DNA from: Bacteroidales bacterium UBA5219
GTDB lineage: Bacteria > Bacteroidota > Bacteroidia > Bacteroidales > ML635J-15
Reading direction: 5' to 3'
Assembly: GCA_002412425.1 (NCBI GenBank)
Contig: DHVB01000021.1
Span: 62,001 to 126,000 of the forward strand
DNA length: 64,000 nucleotides
In this document: in pieces, positions 36,800-45,597 of the stretch
How the letters are laid out: the number at the start of each line of letters is the position of its first letter
How positions within the stretch are numbered: position 1 is the stretch's first letter
The notes under the pieces: model-generated
What the model saw: the letters and a program-made list of their open reading frames with translations, nothing else
Databases searched by the model: none
Told to the model about the DNA's origin: nothing
Position numbers and translations under genes: made by a program

Positions 36800-39700
36800 T
36801 TAGAAATTATTTAAATCTATTGGACGTAAAGCACCAAACCATTTAACAACTTTTTCTCCAATTCCTGGTGCATCAACATGTACAATATATACTCCGCTAG
36901 CTATAGAAATACCATAAGTATTTTTCATATCCCATTCTAGGAATGGATCTGTATTGTCTTTCTCTAATTTTCTTACAAGTACGCCAGCAGAGTTGTAAAT
37001 AGAAACTACACAACGTTGTGGTAAATTTGTAATTCTTACGTAGTTATCTAATTGGTTATGTTCGTAATATGACGAGCCATAATATGGATTAGGTACTACT
37101 CGAATTAAGTCAAGAGCATTTACAGCTGTTTCGTTGTGATTTTTAATAGTTTGAATATCTTTTGTTGTAAATGAAAAGTATGGATAGTTATCATTTACAG
37201 GATTGTCAACAGCAAAATTGTTTAAACCTTTGTGATAAGGAGTACCAACTCTAAGTTTAATTCTAACATCTGTTGCTAAGAAATCAAAATTAGGATTAGC
37301 TAAAGGTATAGCTACCCACATCGCCGAAGCCCATGCTCTATTTAAAATAATAGAGTTATTTGTTTGTTCAAATTCTATCAACTTGTTGTAAAACCATTGA
37401 CAAGAATCGTATGCAGGGCAGTTGTTAGCTGCATTTGCTTGTTGATTTGTTCCTAAAATATAGATATAGTGTTTTCCACCAAATATTGGACCTCTTTCAG
37501 AATTAATTCCAAATGTTGGATTCCATATCATATCTGCGCCGTTATCGCCAGTTAACCAAGAATCTTCTCCAAATACAATATTCAAACGGCTACCTGTTCT
37601 ATGGTCAATTGCATAACCAGGGAACCAGCTTAAACCATAAGTACCATCATTTAGAGGTTTTCCTTCCTTATCAACAGAAGGAGATTTTCTTAGTGTAAAT
37701 TTTAAAGCATTCCCTACAGATAAGTAGTTTACTTTAGGTAATACTTCTTGATAGAATCCACAATCATCTTCTCTCCATTCATTTTCATGCATTTCTACAA
37801 CACATGCTCTTGTCCATTTTGATTTATCACTAGTTATAACTATATCGACGCTGGATAATGGTTCTGTTCTTCCAATATTAATGTTTGAATGAGAGCCATT
37901 TAATGATACACCATATCGTCCAGAATGAGTAATGAAATATGGAGCCCAAGTACCGCCAAGAATTTTTCCAAAATGTTTGTCATCATCATAACCTACTTTA
38001 TCGTTATAAGATTTATCAATACAATCGCCAAATTGTACTGGGTTTGTATAACTTCCTGCTCTAATCCAGTTAAATGCGTCAAAATTATCTCCATCAGGTA
38101 AGAAAACTAACCATGGTTTAGTTTCATCTTCGAAGATTAATTCAGCATCTAAGAATCCATTATGATAAGTATTTTTGTCTTCTAAGAGAGCAAAGTTGTC
38201 TTGAGAGATTGTAACAGAAATACCCAAGTCCATTAGTAATTGTTCATCGCCAATACCGTATTTTACATCTACATCAGAATTAATAACTTTATCGCCATAA
38301 GAAATTGTGTATCCAAATGGTTCAAAATTACTTGGAGATAATTCAGATTTTGTTGTTCCAATAAATCCAAAAGCGTGGGTAAGGGCATCTTGGTTAAATT
38401 TCAAATAATAAGTGCCTTCAGGTACGTTAAGAGGATCAATAACTTTTACGTTGATAGGACCTTTACCGTTTTTGTAAACTCTTTTTGAAACTTTCCATGG
38501 ATAACCACTCATAATTTCATCAATAGTTTCATCTGTTAATTCAATTATATTATTTGCGTTTCCATGTCCTTCGTACATTGTTATTTGTAAACCTTCGCCA
38601 TATTCACTTTGCATAATTGTTCCACTATTATCAGCATCGTTCATATGTGGTATTGCAACATACTTTTTAATATTATTTCTACCTGCTAAATATGGTTTCT
38701 TTTGTCCATTAAATGTTTCTTGAATTGATTGGTTATAAAGCATAGAATTGTTATAACCATAAGCAAGAGCACTAAAATAATATTCTCTATTATTTATTAA
38801 TTTAGGGTCACCAGTAGCAAACACGTCTTTATCAATAACAAATGTATGTTTAATACCTACATTTTGACCGTTAACTTCTTCTACTGGAATGTTTGCTCTT
38901 AATTCGTCAGACCAAGTATAGTTTACAATTTGAGACACATCGTCTTTAATATCGCATTGGAATATTGTTCTAACTTTGTCATTATTATATCTATCAGAAA
39001 TACTTACAGATCTATCTCTATATTGGAAAACTTGATAACCTTGGAAACGATAATATTCATCACAAGGAACTATATCAGGGTGACAAACAATAGCTGGATC
39101 CTTTTCTACGTAAGCTTCTAGGTAGTTATTGCTACCAGGTCTATTATAAATGTGGAAAATAAGTTTTTTGTCTAATTCAATAATTTTTAATTCAGGAGCA
39201 TCTGGTCCGTCTAATACGCGGAAACAGTTTTCAAACAATAATTGAGCTTTATCGTCAGCTCTACGAACAGCTTCTACTGATGCCCAAGGACCTCCAGAAG
39301 CAGCTCTAGCATAAACAGCTCCGATAGTAATATCATTAATAGCTCCTGGTTTTAGAGTAAAAGGACCAGCAGATTGAACAAAACGTCTATCATCTGGAGG
39401 ATTGTTTTCTGTTTCTTCAGACCAAGGTTCGTTTTGTGGCACACCACCTAATCCCCAACCACATGGGTCTGTTGTTGGATTACCAGGGAACATAAAGTTT
39501 GTTGGTTTATTTGGATCACCACCACCTGATTTATGTCCAGTTCCGCCATAGCAAAGAGGTGAGTTATCTAACCAATATCCAGTTAGGTAATTATAGTGTT
39601 CTTGTGCTGTATGAGGGTCTTGTGTATATGGGTTACCACCTGTATTATTATTGAAATATAAGAAACGTCTCATACCCCATCTTTCATTGTCAACTTCACC

Positions 39701-40918
39701 ATCTTGGAAGTTTAAGCCGTTGATATTACCGTTCATAATATCTCCTTTAGCACAATTTAAGATTTTTATACCATTAATTGTATCATATGAAGTAGAGTTA
39801 TCTTTTCCATCAGGGTCTTGATATGGACCTTCAAAGAAGTCAATACCGATTGCCGGAGGTTGAGAGCCGTATCCAGTTTGTCCACTTGCAGATTCGTCCA
39901 TGTCATCTCCATTATACATATATCCTAAACCACGCTGTACGTCGCAACCAGTATAGTCATCTTGAGCATATCCTAAGTCAGCATCTGTCCAAACACCAAA
40001 ATAAGTGTCTGTTAAAATATAGGTAGAGCGGTTTATGATATTATAGTTTGCAAAAGTCATATCATTAAGCTCGTCATTTGTTGCAAATGCAAAATATTGA
40101 GCTCTAAATTCCATACCAATTGCTGCACCACCAGTTTCGGTATGAATATTTCCTTTGTCATTATAAACCCACCATAAAGTATGGTCACCAAATAACCTGG
40201 ACGCTTGTCCACGTGGACGATGACAGTCAGGGTCGTTTGTAATTCCTTCGCCTGGGAATTCATAATATGGAAAATCACCATTTAACGGATTGTAAACACC
40301 GTCACCATCAACGTCCCACCATGGTGCTAGGTTATGTGCATAACCTCCCTCAGGACCATGTGCGGGCCAATTTAATATGATATCAGGAATTTGATAATTT
40401 GGGAAATCTGCACTTTCATCACATTCTGGATTTTGTGTACATTTCCACCATTCTCTAAATTCTCTAACCATTTCTTTTGTAATTACAAAATGTCTATCAT
40501 ATTTTGTACAAATTTCTGGACTAACATATGCTAAACCATCTGTTGTTAAAGGTCCAGGCCAATAATCAATACCATCTTGGCGGAATCGCTGAGCCGCAAG
40601 TTTTAATTGTCCGTTGGCATCTTTACCTCCAACCCAAATCGCACCAGCAAATAATGCATGACAACCGCTACCTACAGGAACTTCATAAGCAGCTTTTCTA
40701 GTTCCAAAAATATCCCACCACATGTCACCGCCAGTATAGATCAATGTTCTAACGTTATTAATAGCTATTTCAGTAGATGCTTTGGCTGGTTCACAACCTG
40801 CAACAGCTCTATCTATTTTATGAGGAGGTCTTGGTTCACCTTTCCATTTATCTGCTAGCATTATATTAGAAATTGCTATCAGAACAGCTAAAATTAGTAT
40901 TTTTCTAAGATTTTTCAT
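36800..40918 (-). CDS. Large T9SS-type surface protein
   Basis: The 1372-residue exported protein has a signal peptide (…LIAISNIMLA). The N-terminal part has a striking tryptophan- and glycine-rich motif: NNVRTLIYTGGDMWWDIFGT (about 53-72), then FAGAIWVGGKDANGQLKLAA. I recognise this pattern from uncharacterised Bacteroidota surface proteins, but know of no assigned function. Calcium-like DVDGDGVYNPLNGD loops occur near 215. The C-terminal 100 residues resemble a sorting domain (VVPNPYYGSS … VSIYNSAGVLVRKL … SGVYIVHVDAPG) but end in an extra 'RPIDLNNF' tail. It is likely to be exported and anchored by the T9SS and is encoded between a TonB receptor and a PorV/PorQ protein. Confidence 0.82.
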   Translation of the reverse strand: MKNLRKILILAVLIAISNIMLADKWKGEPRPPHKIDRAVAGCEPAKASTEIAINNVRTLIYTGGDMWWDIFGTRKAAYEVPVGSGCHALFAGAIWVGGKDANGQLKLAAQRFRQDGIDYWPGPLTTDGLAYVSPEICTKYDRHFVITKEMVREFREWWKCTQNPECDESADFPNYQIPDIILNWPAHGPEGGYAHNLAPWWDVDGDGVYNPLNGDFPYYEFPGEGITNDPDCHRPRGQASRLFGDHTLWWVYNDKGNIHTETGGAAIGMEFRAQYFAFATNDELNDMTFANYNIINRSTYILTDTYFGVWTDADLGYAQDDYTGCDVQRGLGYMYNGDDMDESASGQTGYGSQPPAIGIDFFEGPYQDPDGKDNSTSYDTINGIKILNCAKGDIMNGNINGLNFQDGEVDNERWGMRRFLYFNNNTGGNPYTQDPHTAQEHYNYLTGYWLDNSPLCYGGTGHKSGGGDPNKPTNFMFPGNPTTDPCGWGLGGVPQNEPWSEETENNPPDDRRFVQSAGPFTLKPGAINDITIGAVYARAASGGPWASVEAVRRADDKAQLLFENCFRVLDGPDAPELKIIELDKKLIFHIYNRPGSNNYLEAYVEKDPAIVCHPDIVPCDEYYRFQGYQVFQYRDRSVSISDRYNNDKVRTIFQCDIKDDVSQIVNYTWSDELRANIPVEEVNGQNVGIKHTFVIDKDVFATGDPKLINNREYYFSALAYGYNNSMLYNQSIQETFNGQKKPYLAGRNNIKKYVAIPHMNDADNSGTIMQSEYGEGLQITMYEGHGNANNIIELTDETIDEIMSGYPWKVSKRVYKNGKGPINVKVIDPLNVPEGTYYLKFNQDALTHAFGFIGTTKSELSPSNFEPFGYTISYGDKVINSDVDVKYGIGDEQLLMDLGISVTISQDNFALLEDKNTYHNGFLDAELIFEDETKPWLVFLPDGDNFDAFNWIRAGSYTNPVQFGDCIDKSYNDKVGYDDDKHFGKILGGTWAPYFITHSGRYGVSLNGSHSNINIGRTEPLSSVDIVITSDKSKWTRACVVEMHENEWREDDCGFYQEVLPKVNYLSVGNALKFTLRKSPSVDKEGKPLNDGTYGLSWFPGYAIDHRTGSRLNIVFGEDSWLTGDNGADMIWNPTFGINSERGPIFGGKHYIYILGTNQQANAANNCPAYDSCQWFYNKLIEFEQTNNSIILNRAWASAMWVAIPLANPNFDFLATDVRIKLRVGTPYHKGLNNFAVDNPVNDNYPYFSFTTKDIQTIKNHNETAVNALDLIRVVPNPYYGSSYYEHNQLDNYVRITNLPQRCVVSIYNSAGVLVRKLEKDNTDPFLEWDMKNTYGISIASGVYIVHVDAPGIGEKVVKWFGALRPIDLNNF

Positions 40919-40948
40919 ATCTATTATTTATAATCTAAAATTTAATAA

Positions 40949-43900
40949 TTAAAAACCAAATTGAACACCTAAACGTATAGTTCTAGGCGTACTGTAATTG
41001 TAAGGAGAATTTATATACATTGAGTAATAATTTCTAAATGCTTCAACATCATTTTGTGTGTTGATAGATGTTTGATAGTCTGCATAGCTCAAGTATCCAT
41101 CATCATCAGGGTTACCAGTGTAAGAATAAACTCCAAGAACATTTTTAGCATTTAGCAAGTTAGATATTTCTAAATATACGTTTAAGTCGCTATATTTTTC
41201 TTTATTTCCACTTTCTTTTTTGTTACCTATTTTTATTCTAAAGTCTCTGTCTAAACGCATATTTATTGTAGTACGCCAAGGTTTACGAGAACCATTTAAT
41301 GAACCTACAACAGTACCACTGTTTGGTCTATTTCTTTTTGTATAAGGAGAACCAGAACCACTGTTTATAATAAAGTTAACTCCAGTATTCGCTAAAATAC
41401 TTTTGCCAGCAATTTTTGGTCCGTTATAAGGAAGACCTGAAACTTTACCTCCATATCTATAGTCAACAGTTACTGCTAAATTGTGTCTTTGGTCAAAATC
41501 TAAAGGTAAAGTAGTTCTTAGATTTGGTTTATCAGACATTACGATTGCAGCACCAGAAGAGTAACTTGAACCAGTTCCATTTGCGAACTGTAATGTATAT
41601 GAAGCTCTCAAAGTTACGTTTCCTGTACGTCTCATATCATAACTAACACCAAATCCTTTAACAGTTCCAAAGTCAATGTTACCATATGTGTAGTAAGTTG
41701 CAGGATAAGCACCATAAACCGCAATAGCTTGTTGCATATCACGCATTTCACGGTAGAATGCAGAAAGTTTCAAAGCAGATGTATTTCCTAATTTTTGTTG
41801 GAACCCTAATTCATAGTCAATAGTTTTTTCTGTTTTCAAATTAGGATTATTTAATAAATCAGCATTCATTTGTCTAATATATAGATATTCAATAGGATTT
41901 AATCTGTTTGAATAGGAAGGACGTTTTGATAAAATATCATAGTGAGCAAAGAATAAAGCTTCGTCAGATATTGGGAAAGAGAAAGAAATACGTGGCATTA
42001 CTACTATTTGAGGTTTGTAGTCCTCGAAAGCTTTTGTATTTAATTCTTCTTTTGGATTAATTAAATATGGTGCAATACCATTTGGTGATGCAATAAGATT
42101 TGGGTTTTCAATTTCAATACCGCTTGAATTATACCAAACATTTCCAACACGGTAACCATTGATTGCTGTAGGATTTGATAAATCATTAACATAAACAGTA
42201 GCTCCGTTAGGAATATTTTCTGGATGAGTTGAATTTGCTAACAAACCTAGTTCATCTGTATCTCCTAATTTATATGCATCATGTAGTAAATACTGGTCTT
42301 TTAAAACCATTTGGTTAGCATCGTAGCGGTCAACACGTACACCTAAGTTAAATATAAGGTCTTTAAACGCAAACTTATCTTGGATGTAACCAGCAACATA
42401 TGAAGGCTCAAAAGGAGCGATAGGACGTGTTTTATATCCTTTTTCGTCTGTTTTGTTAAAGAAGTCGTCAAATGTTGGTTTGCTATGTAGTTTATTACCT
42501 TGATAGTCATATCCATAATAAGCTACTACAGGACTTCCTTGGTTAAATAATTCATCAGCACTAAACCATGAAATATCAAAAGTAGATGGATCATAAGAGT
42601 CAACATCAATCCATGTTAAATCATTTATTTCCATACCTAAACTTTCTCTGAAATATTTATCAAACCTAGATTGACCTTGAGCATTATAAAGTCTTGGGTA
42701 GTCAATAGTATCTAAGAAGTTTCCTTGGTCATCATAATATATTATAGGTTTAGAAATATCTTTTTCCAAAATATGCATGTTTGTTAATCTGCGTGCTAAA
42801 GTCCATAAGCCAAATGGAGCAACTGCATAATAAGAGTCTTTTCTTTGTTCAAACTCAAAACCTAAACTAAATTCGTGAGATTTGATATCCGCTGTTCCTG
42901 ATGCAGATACTCTAAATTGTTGTCCCTCAGATTTTGCAAAGCTTGCATAAGGATTTCCTGGACTTGCGTACATTCCATAAATTGAAGGAGCTCCATTTCC
43001 ATTCATCAATCCACCATAACTTAAAAGATGGTCAACATCTTTGTAATAATAATCAGAGAAATAATCAAAATATTGTTCAGTATATCTTGCTAAGTCTTTA
43101 TTTAGTTCATTTGTAGTAAAGTCGGTAATTCTATAAAAATATGTTTCAAATAAATTACCTTCTAGACCTGTAACAGAATCAATACCCCAAATATAATATT
43201 TTTCAGGTACTGTTGTAAAATTACCAATATGACCATATTCAAAATAATTGTCTTTAAATTTTGAATTGAAATTATTGCTTGAAGATCTTGAATAGTCAAA
43301 CTGTATAGTATAATATGGGTTCTTAATTACAGCAGTATCTTCTGTTCTAAATTTTTGAGTAATACGTGCGTATGTATTCCAAGCATCGGAAATATAATTA
43401 CCATTATTGTGTGAGTTGAAAAGTTGATTTCCATAGCTATATAATCTACCTGCTCCAATATCAAAAGTTCCTCCAATAGTGAAGTTTAAGTCTCTTATAG
43501 GAGAGATATCTATTTTTGCTGCAACATTGGCACCTTTACCACCAGCATTAGCTCTTGATTTATAATTTTGGAAAGCGTCTGCATGTAAATAGTCAGAGTT
43601 TTGGTAAATAATATTACCAGATTGCGACTCAATTAAACGCAAAGGATTAGTTCTAATTTCTTCTAAAACATCTGCATTTGCTCTCCATTCACCCACTGCT
43701 GATGGTCCACCGTCTTTTACTATTCTACCTTCTGCAGCAAGTAAAAATCCAGCGATAGTTCTTTTTCTGTTAGACTCGCCTTTTTCAGTAACCGACCAGA
43801 TAGGTCCTGAAACCATTATAGCAGCAAGGTTGTAGCCATATGGGTCTAAATACTGAGAAGTAACAACTTCACCACCTCCGTAGAAGTGTGAAGAAGGTCC

Positions 43901-44572
43901 TTTAGTTGTTGCACTAATAACTCCACCAGTAACGTCTCCATATTGAGCAGGCAAACCTCCAGTAATAACTGTAACTTGCTCAATAGCAGATTTTGGAACT
44001 GCCGAGCTACCTCTTACTTTAACGCCGTCAACGTAGTAAACAGTACCTTCGGAACGAGCACCACGAATACTACCAACTTCGCCGTCTTCGGTATAAACAC
44101 CAGCAACTGTAGTTGCAACTGCTGCTGCAGAACGACCAGGCATTTTTGCAAAGTCTTCAGAAGTTACAGTTCCTCCTGATTGTGTTTGGTCTTTAGAAAT
44201 TAAAGGAACTTTATATTCTTTAATTTCTACTTCACCTAAAATTTCTGCTGCTGGGTTTAAGTCAAAATTTTGGTAAACTATCTTACCAGCAATAATTTGA
44301 ACATTTGTGTATTGTAAAGTTGCGTAACCAATATAAGAAGCAGAAACGGTAAATCTTCCTGCCGGAATAGGTTTTATTGAGAAATTTCCATCGAAATCTG
44401 TCATACCTCCGGTAACAATATTTCCGTTTTCTTCAATCGTTACGTTTGCAAACGGGATTGGTTCACCTGTTGCTGCATCAGTAACTTTACCACTCAAGGT
44501 GCCCGCTGATTGAGCATACACCCCCGCACTTGTAATAAGTGCCACTAAAATAAACAGTAATTTTCGTATCAT
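40949..44572 (-). CDS. TonB-dependent receptor with carboxypeptidase-like domain
   Basis: Outer-membrane receptor of 1207 residues with a signal peptide (…LITSAGVYAQ). A CarboxypepD_reg-like domain spans about 24-105 (GTLSGKVTDAATGEPIPFAN). The plug domain, about 125-250, contains SIRGARSEGTVYYVDGVKVR and QYGDVTGGVISATTKG. A 22-strand-type barrel ends in RLGVQFGF. It is the first gene of the three-gene operon and has a recognisable promoter. No SusD gene is adjacent, so it is not a standard glycan-utilisation pair. The ligand is unknown. The co-encoded surface protein may be its partner lipoprotein-like component. Confidence 0.92.
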   Translation of the reverse strand: MIRKLLFILVALITSAGVYAQSAGTLSGKVTDAATGEPIPFANVTIEENGNIVTGGMTDFDGNFSIKPIPAGRFTVSASYIGYATLQYTNVQIIAGKIVYQNFDLNPAAEILGEVEIKEYKVPLISKDQTQSGGTVTSEDFAKMPGRSAAAVATTVAGVYTEDGEVGSIRGARSEGTVYYVDGVKVRGSSAVPKSAIEQVTVITGGLPAQYGDVTGGVISATTKGPSSHFYGGGEVVTSQYLDPYGYNLAAIMVSGPIWSVTEKGESNRKRTIAGFLLAAEGRIVKDGGPSAVGEWRANADVLEEIRTNPLRLIESQSGNIIYQNSDYLHADAFQNYKSRANAGGKGANVAAKIDISPIRDLNFTIGGTFDIGAGRLYSYGNQLFNSHNNGNYISDAWNTYARITQKFRTEDTAVIKNPYYTIQFDYSRSSSNNFNSKFKDNYFEYGHIGNFTTVPEKYYIWGIDSVTGLEGNLFETYFYRITDFTTNELNKDLARYTEQYFDYFSDYYYKDVDHLLSYGGLMNGNGAPSIYGMYASPGNPYASFAKSEGQQFRVSASGTADIKSHEFSLGFEFEQRKDSYYAVAPFGLWTLARRLTNMHILEKDISKPIIYYDDQGNFLDTIDYPRLYNAQGQSRFDKYFRESLGMEINDLTWIDVDSYDPSTFDISWFSADELFNQGSPVVAYYGYDYQGNKLHSKPTFDDFFNKTDEKGYKTRPIAPFEPSYVAGYIQDKFAFKDLIFNLGVRVDRYDANQMVLKDQYLLHDAYKLGDTDELGLLANSTHPENIPNGATVYVNDLSNPTAINGYRVGNVWYNSSGIEIENPNLIASPNGIAPYLINPKEELNTKAFEDYKPQIVVMPRISFSFPISDEALFFAHYDILSKRPSYSNRLNPIEYLYIRQMNADLLNNPNLKTEKTIDYELGFQQKLGNTSALKLSAFYREMRDMQQAIAVYGAYPATYYTYGNIDFGTVKGFGVSYDMRRTGNVTLRASYTLQFANGTGSSYSSGAAIVMSDKPNLRTTLPLDFDQRHNLAVTVDYRYGGKVSGLPYNGPKIAGKSILANTGVNFIINSGSGSPYTKRNRPNSGTVVGSLNGSRKPWRTTINMRLDRDFRIKIGNKKESGNKEKYSDLNVYLEISNLLNAKNVLGVYSYTGNPDDDGYLSYADYQTSINTQNDVEAFRNYYSMYINSPYNYSTPRTIRLGVQFGF

Positions 44573-44608
44573 AATAAAGTTTTACTTTAAACTAAGTTTG
44601 AAAAAGTG

Positions 44609-44640
44609 TAAAAATAGAATAGTTTTTTTTATTAACCAAA
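44609..44640 (-). promoter_or_regulatory. Promoter of the TonB receptor-surface protein-PorV/Q operon
   Basis: On the minus strand TTTG (44640-44637), a 20-base spacer and TATTTTTA (44616-44609) match the -33/-7 pattern with one mismatch at the last base. The predicted leader before the ATG at 44572 is about 30 bases. Confidence 0.5.
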
Positions 44641-44721
44641 AAAAAACGCCTCAAAATAAATTATTTTTTTAAAGATATACATAAGTACTTAATAATAAGA
44701 CAAATCATAAAATCATATATT

Positions 44722-45072
44722 TTATTCTCTAGTATATTTTGCTGATTTTTTTGATTTTTTCATTCTTTTATAAGTACGTTTGCCATCTACTACGTCTTTA
44801 CCACCACCATTAATTAATTTATTATGTTTTTTTACAGCTTTTTTATGTAATCTTGCATCTCTTTTCTTTTTTTTAGCATCTTTTTTTGCTTTGTTTTTTT
44901 CAATTTTCATGACTAATCTTTCTTCAGGAGAAGGTCGATAACGTTTCTGCCTTAAAGATTTCATATGTTTTTCATTGTCAATGCTTCGTATGTTTTGACT
45001 AAAACTTGTTGATGAACATAAAATGAAATTTATTATTAGTAAGATTTGTATTATTTTTCTTAACTTTGCCAT
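44722..45072 (-). CDS. Small lysine-rich exported protein
   Basis: Unrecognised 116-residue protein with a signal peptide (…INFILCSSTSFSQ). The mature part is extremely basic, with runs such as KKNKAKK-like KNKAKKDAKKKKRDARLHKK at about 60-79. It is predicted to be unfolded or helical. Such a protein might bind nucleic acid, lipopolysaccharide or polyanions in the periplasm; this is inference only. It starts 15 bases from the start of the divergent Rieske-like lipoprotein gene. No terminator is evident in the 149 bases between it and the TonB operon. Confidence 0.7.
   Translation of the reverse strand: MAKLRKIIQILLIINFILCSSTSFSQNIRSIDNEKHMKSLRQKRYRPSPEERLVMKIEKNKAKKDAKKKKRDARLHKKAVKKHNKLINGGGKDVVDGKRTYKRMKKSKKSAKYTRE
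45061..45068 (+). promoter_or_regulatory. -7 element (TAACTTTG) inside the lysine-rich gene
   Basis: TAACTTTG is an exact TAnnTTTG match 19 bases before the lipoprotein start at 45088. It lies inside the first codons of the divergent gene. The nearest upstream TTTG (45045-45048) is only 12 bases away, too close. Confidence 0.4.
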
Positions 45073-45087
45073 AAAATTAAATTAGAA

Positions 45088-45528
45088 ATGAAAGTATATA
45101 TTGCAAAGATAATCATTTTTTTTACATGTGTAGGTTTTTTTACAATAATTCCTGCATGTGAAAATGAAGAGCGTATTCCTTATGCTTATGTAGATTTTAT
45201 TCTTTATTTAGATATGCCTCAATATTTTGAAGTAAGAACACCTGGTAATTATCTTTATCTTACAGGTGGAGTAAAAGGCATTATTCTGTATTGTGAATAT
45301 GCAGATTCTTATAGAGCTTATGAAAGAAATTGTCCATATAAACCTTCTGACCCAAATGCTATATTAGAGGTTGATTCTACTGGGTTATTTTTGGTTTGCC
45401 GGCACTGCGAATCTAAATTTTTAATAATGGACGGAAGTGTTGTTAATGGACCTGCTAAATATCCAGTATTGCAATATGCTACCTATTTAGAAGGCGGAAA
45501 TAGATTGAGTGTCTTTAATGCTTTTTAA
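45088..45528 (+). CDS. Rieske-fold lipoprotein with altered ligands
   Basis: The 146-residue exported protein has a lipobox ending at Cys24 (TIIPAC). The C-terminal half resembles a Rieske domain: NCPYKP (Cys82, Tyr84) and LVCRHCESKF (Cys104, Cys107), then DGSVVNGPAKYPV. A true Rieske site uses C-x-H and C-x-x-H; here both histidine positions are changed, to Tyr84 and Cys107. His106 is next to the site. It may bind a different cluster or metal, or be structural. It is divergent from the lysine-rich gene and convergent with ahcY, which is separated by a strong terminator. Family fit is good; redox role is uncertain. Confidence 0.78.
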   Translation: MKVYIAKIIIFFTCVGFFTIIPACENEERIPYAYVDFILYLDMPQYFEVRTPGNYLYLTGGVKGIILYCEYADSYRAYERNCPYKPSDPNAILEVDSTGLFLVCRHCESKFLIMDGSVVNGPAKYPVLQYATYLEGGNRLSVFNAF

Positions 45529-45536
45529 AACGAAAT

Positions 45537-45579
45537 AAAAAAGAGGCTGTTTTTACTTTTGAGACAGCCTCTTTTTTTA
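45537..45579. terminator. Bidirectional rho-independent terminator
   Basis: The stem GAGGCTGT/ACAGCCTC (45543-45550 with 45564-45571) has a 13-base loop, extended by A and T tracts on its two sides. It lies between the convergent Rieske-like gene and ahcY and can serve both. Confidence 0.88.
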
Positions 45580-45597
45580 TCATTTACTAAATTTGTT

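Noticed and set aside
36401..36814. 137-codon open frame on plus over the start of the PorV/PorQ gene
   Set aside because: Antisense to the signal peptide and first strands of a recognised gene; no support of its own.
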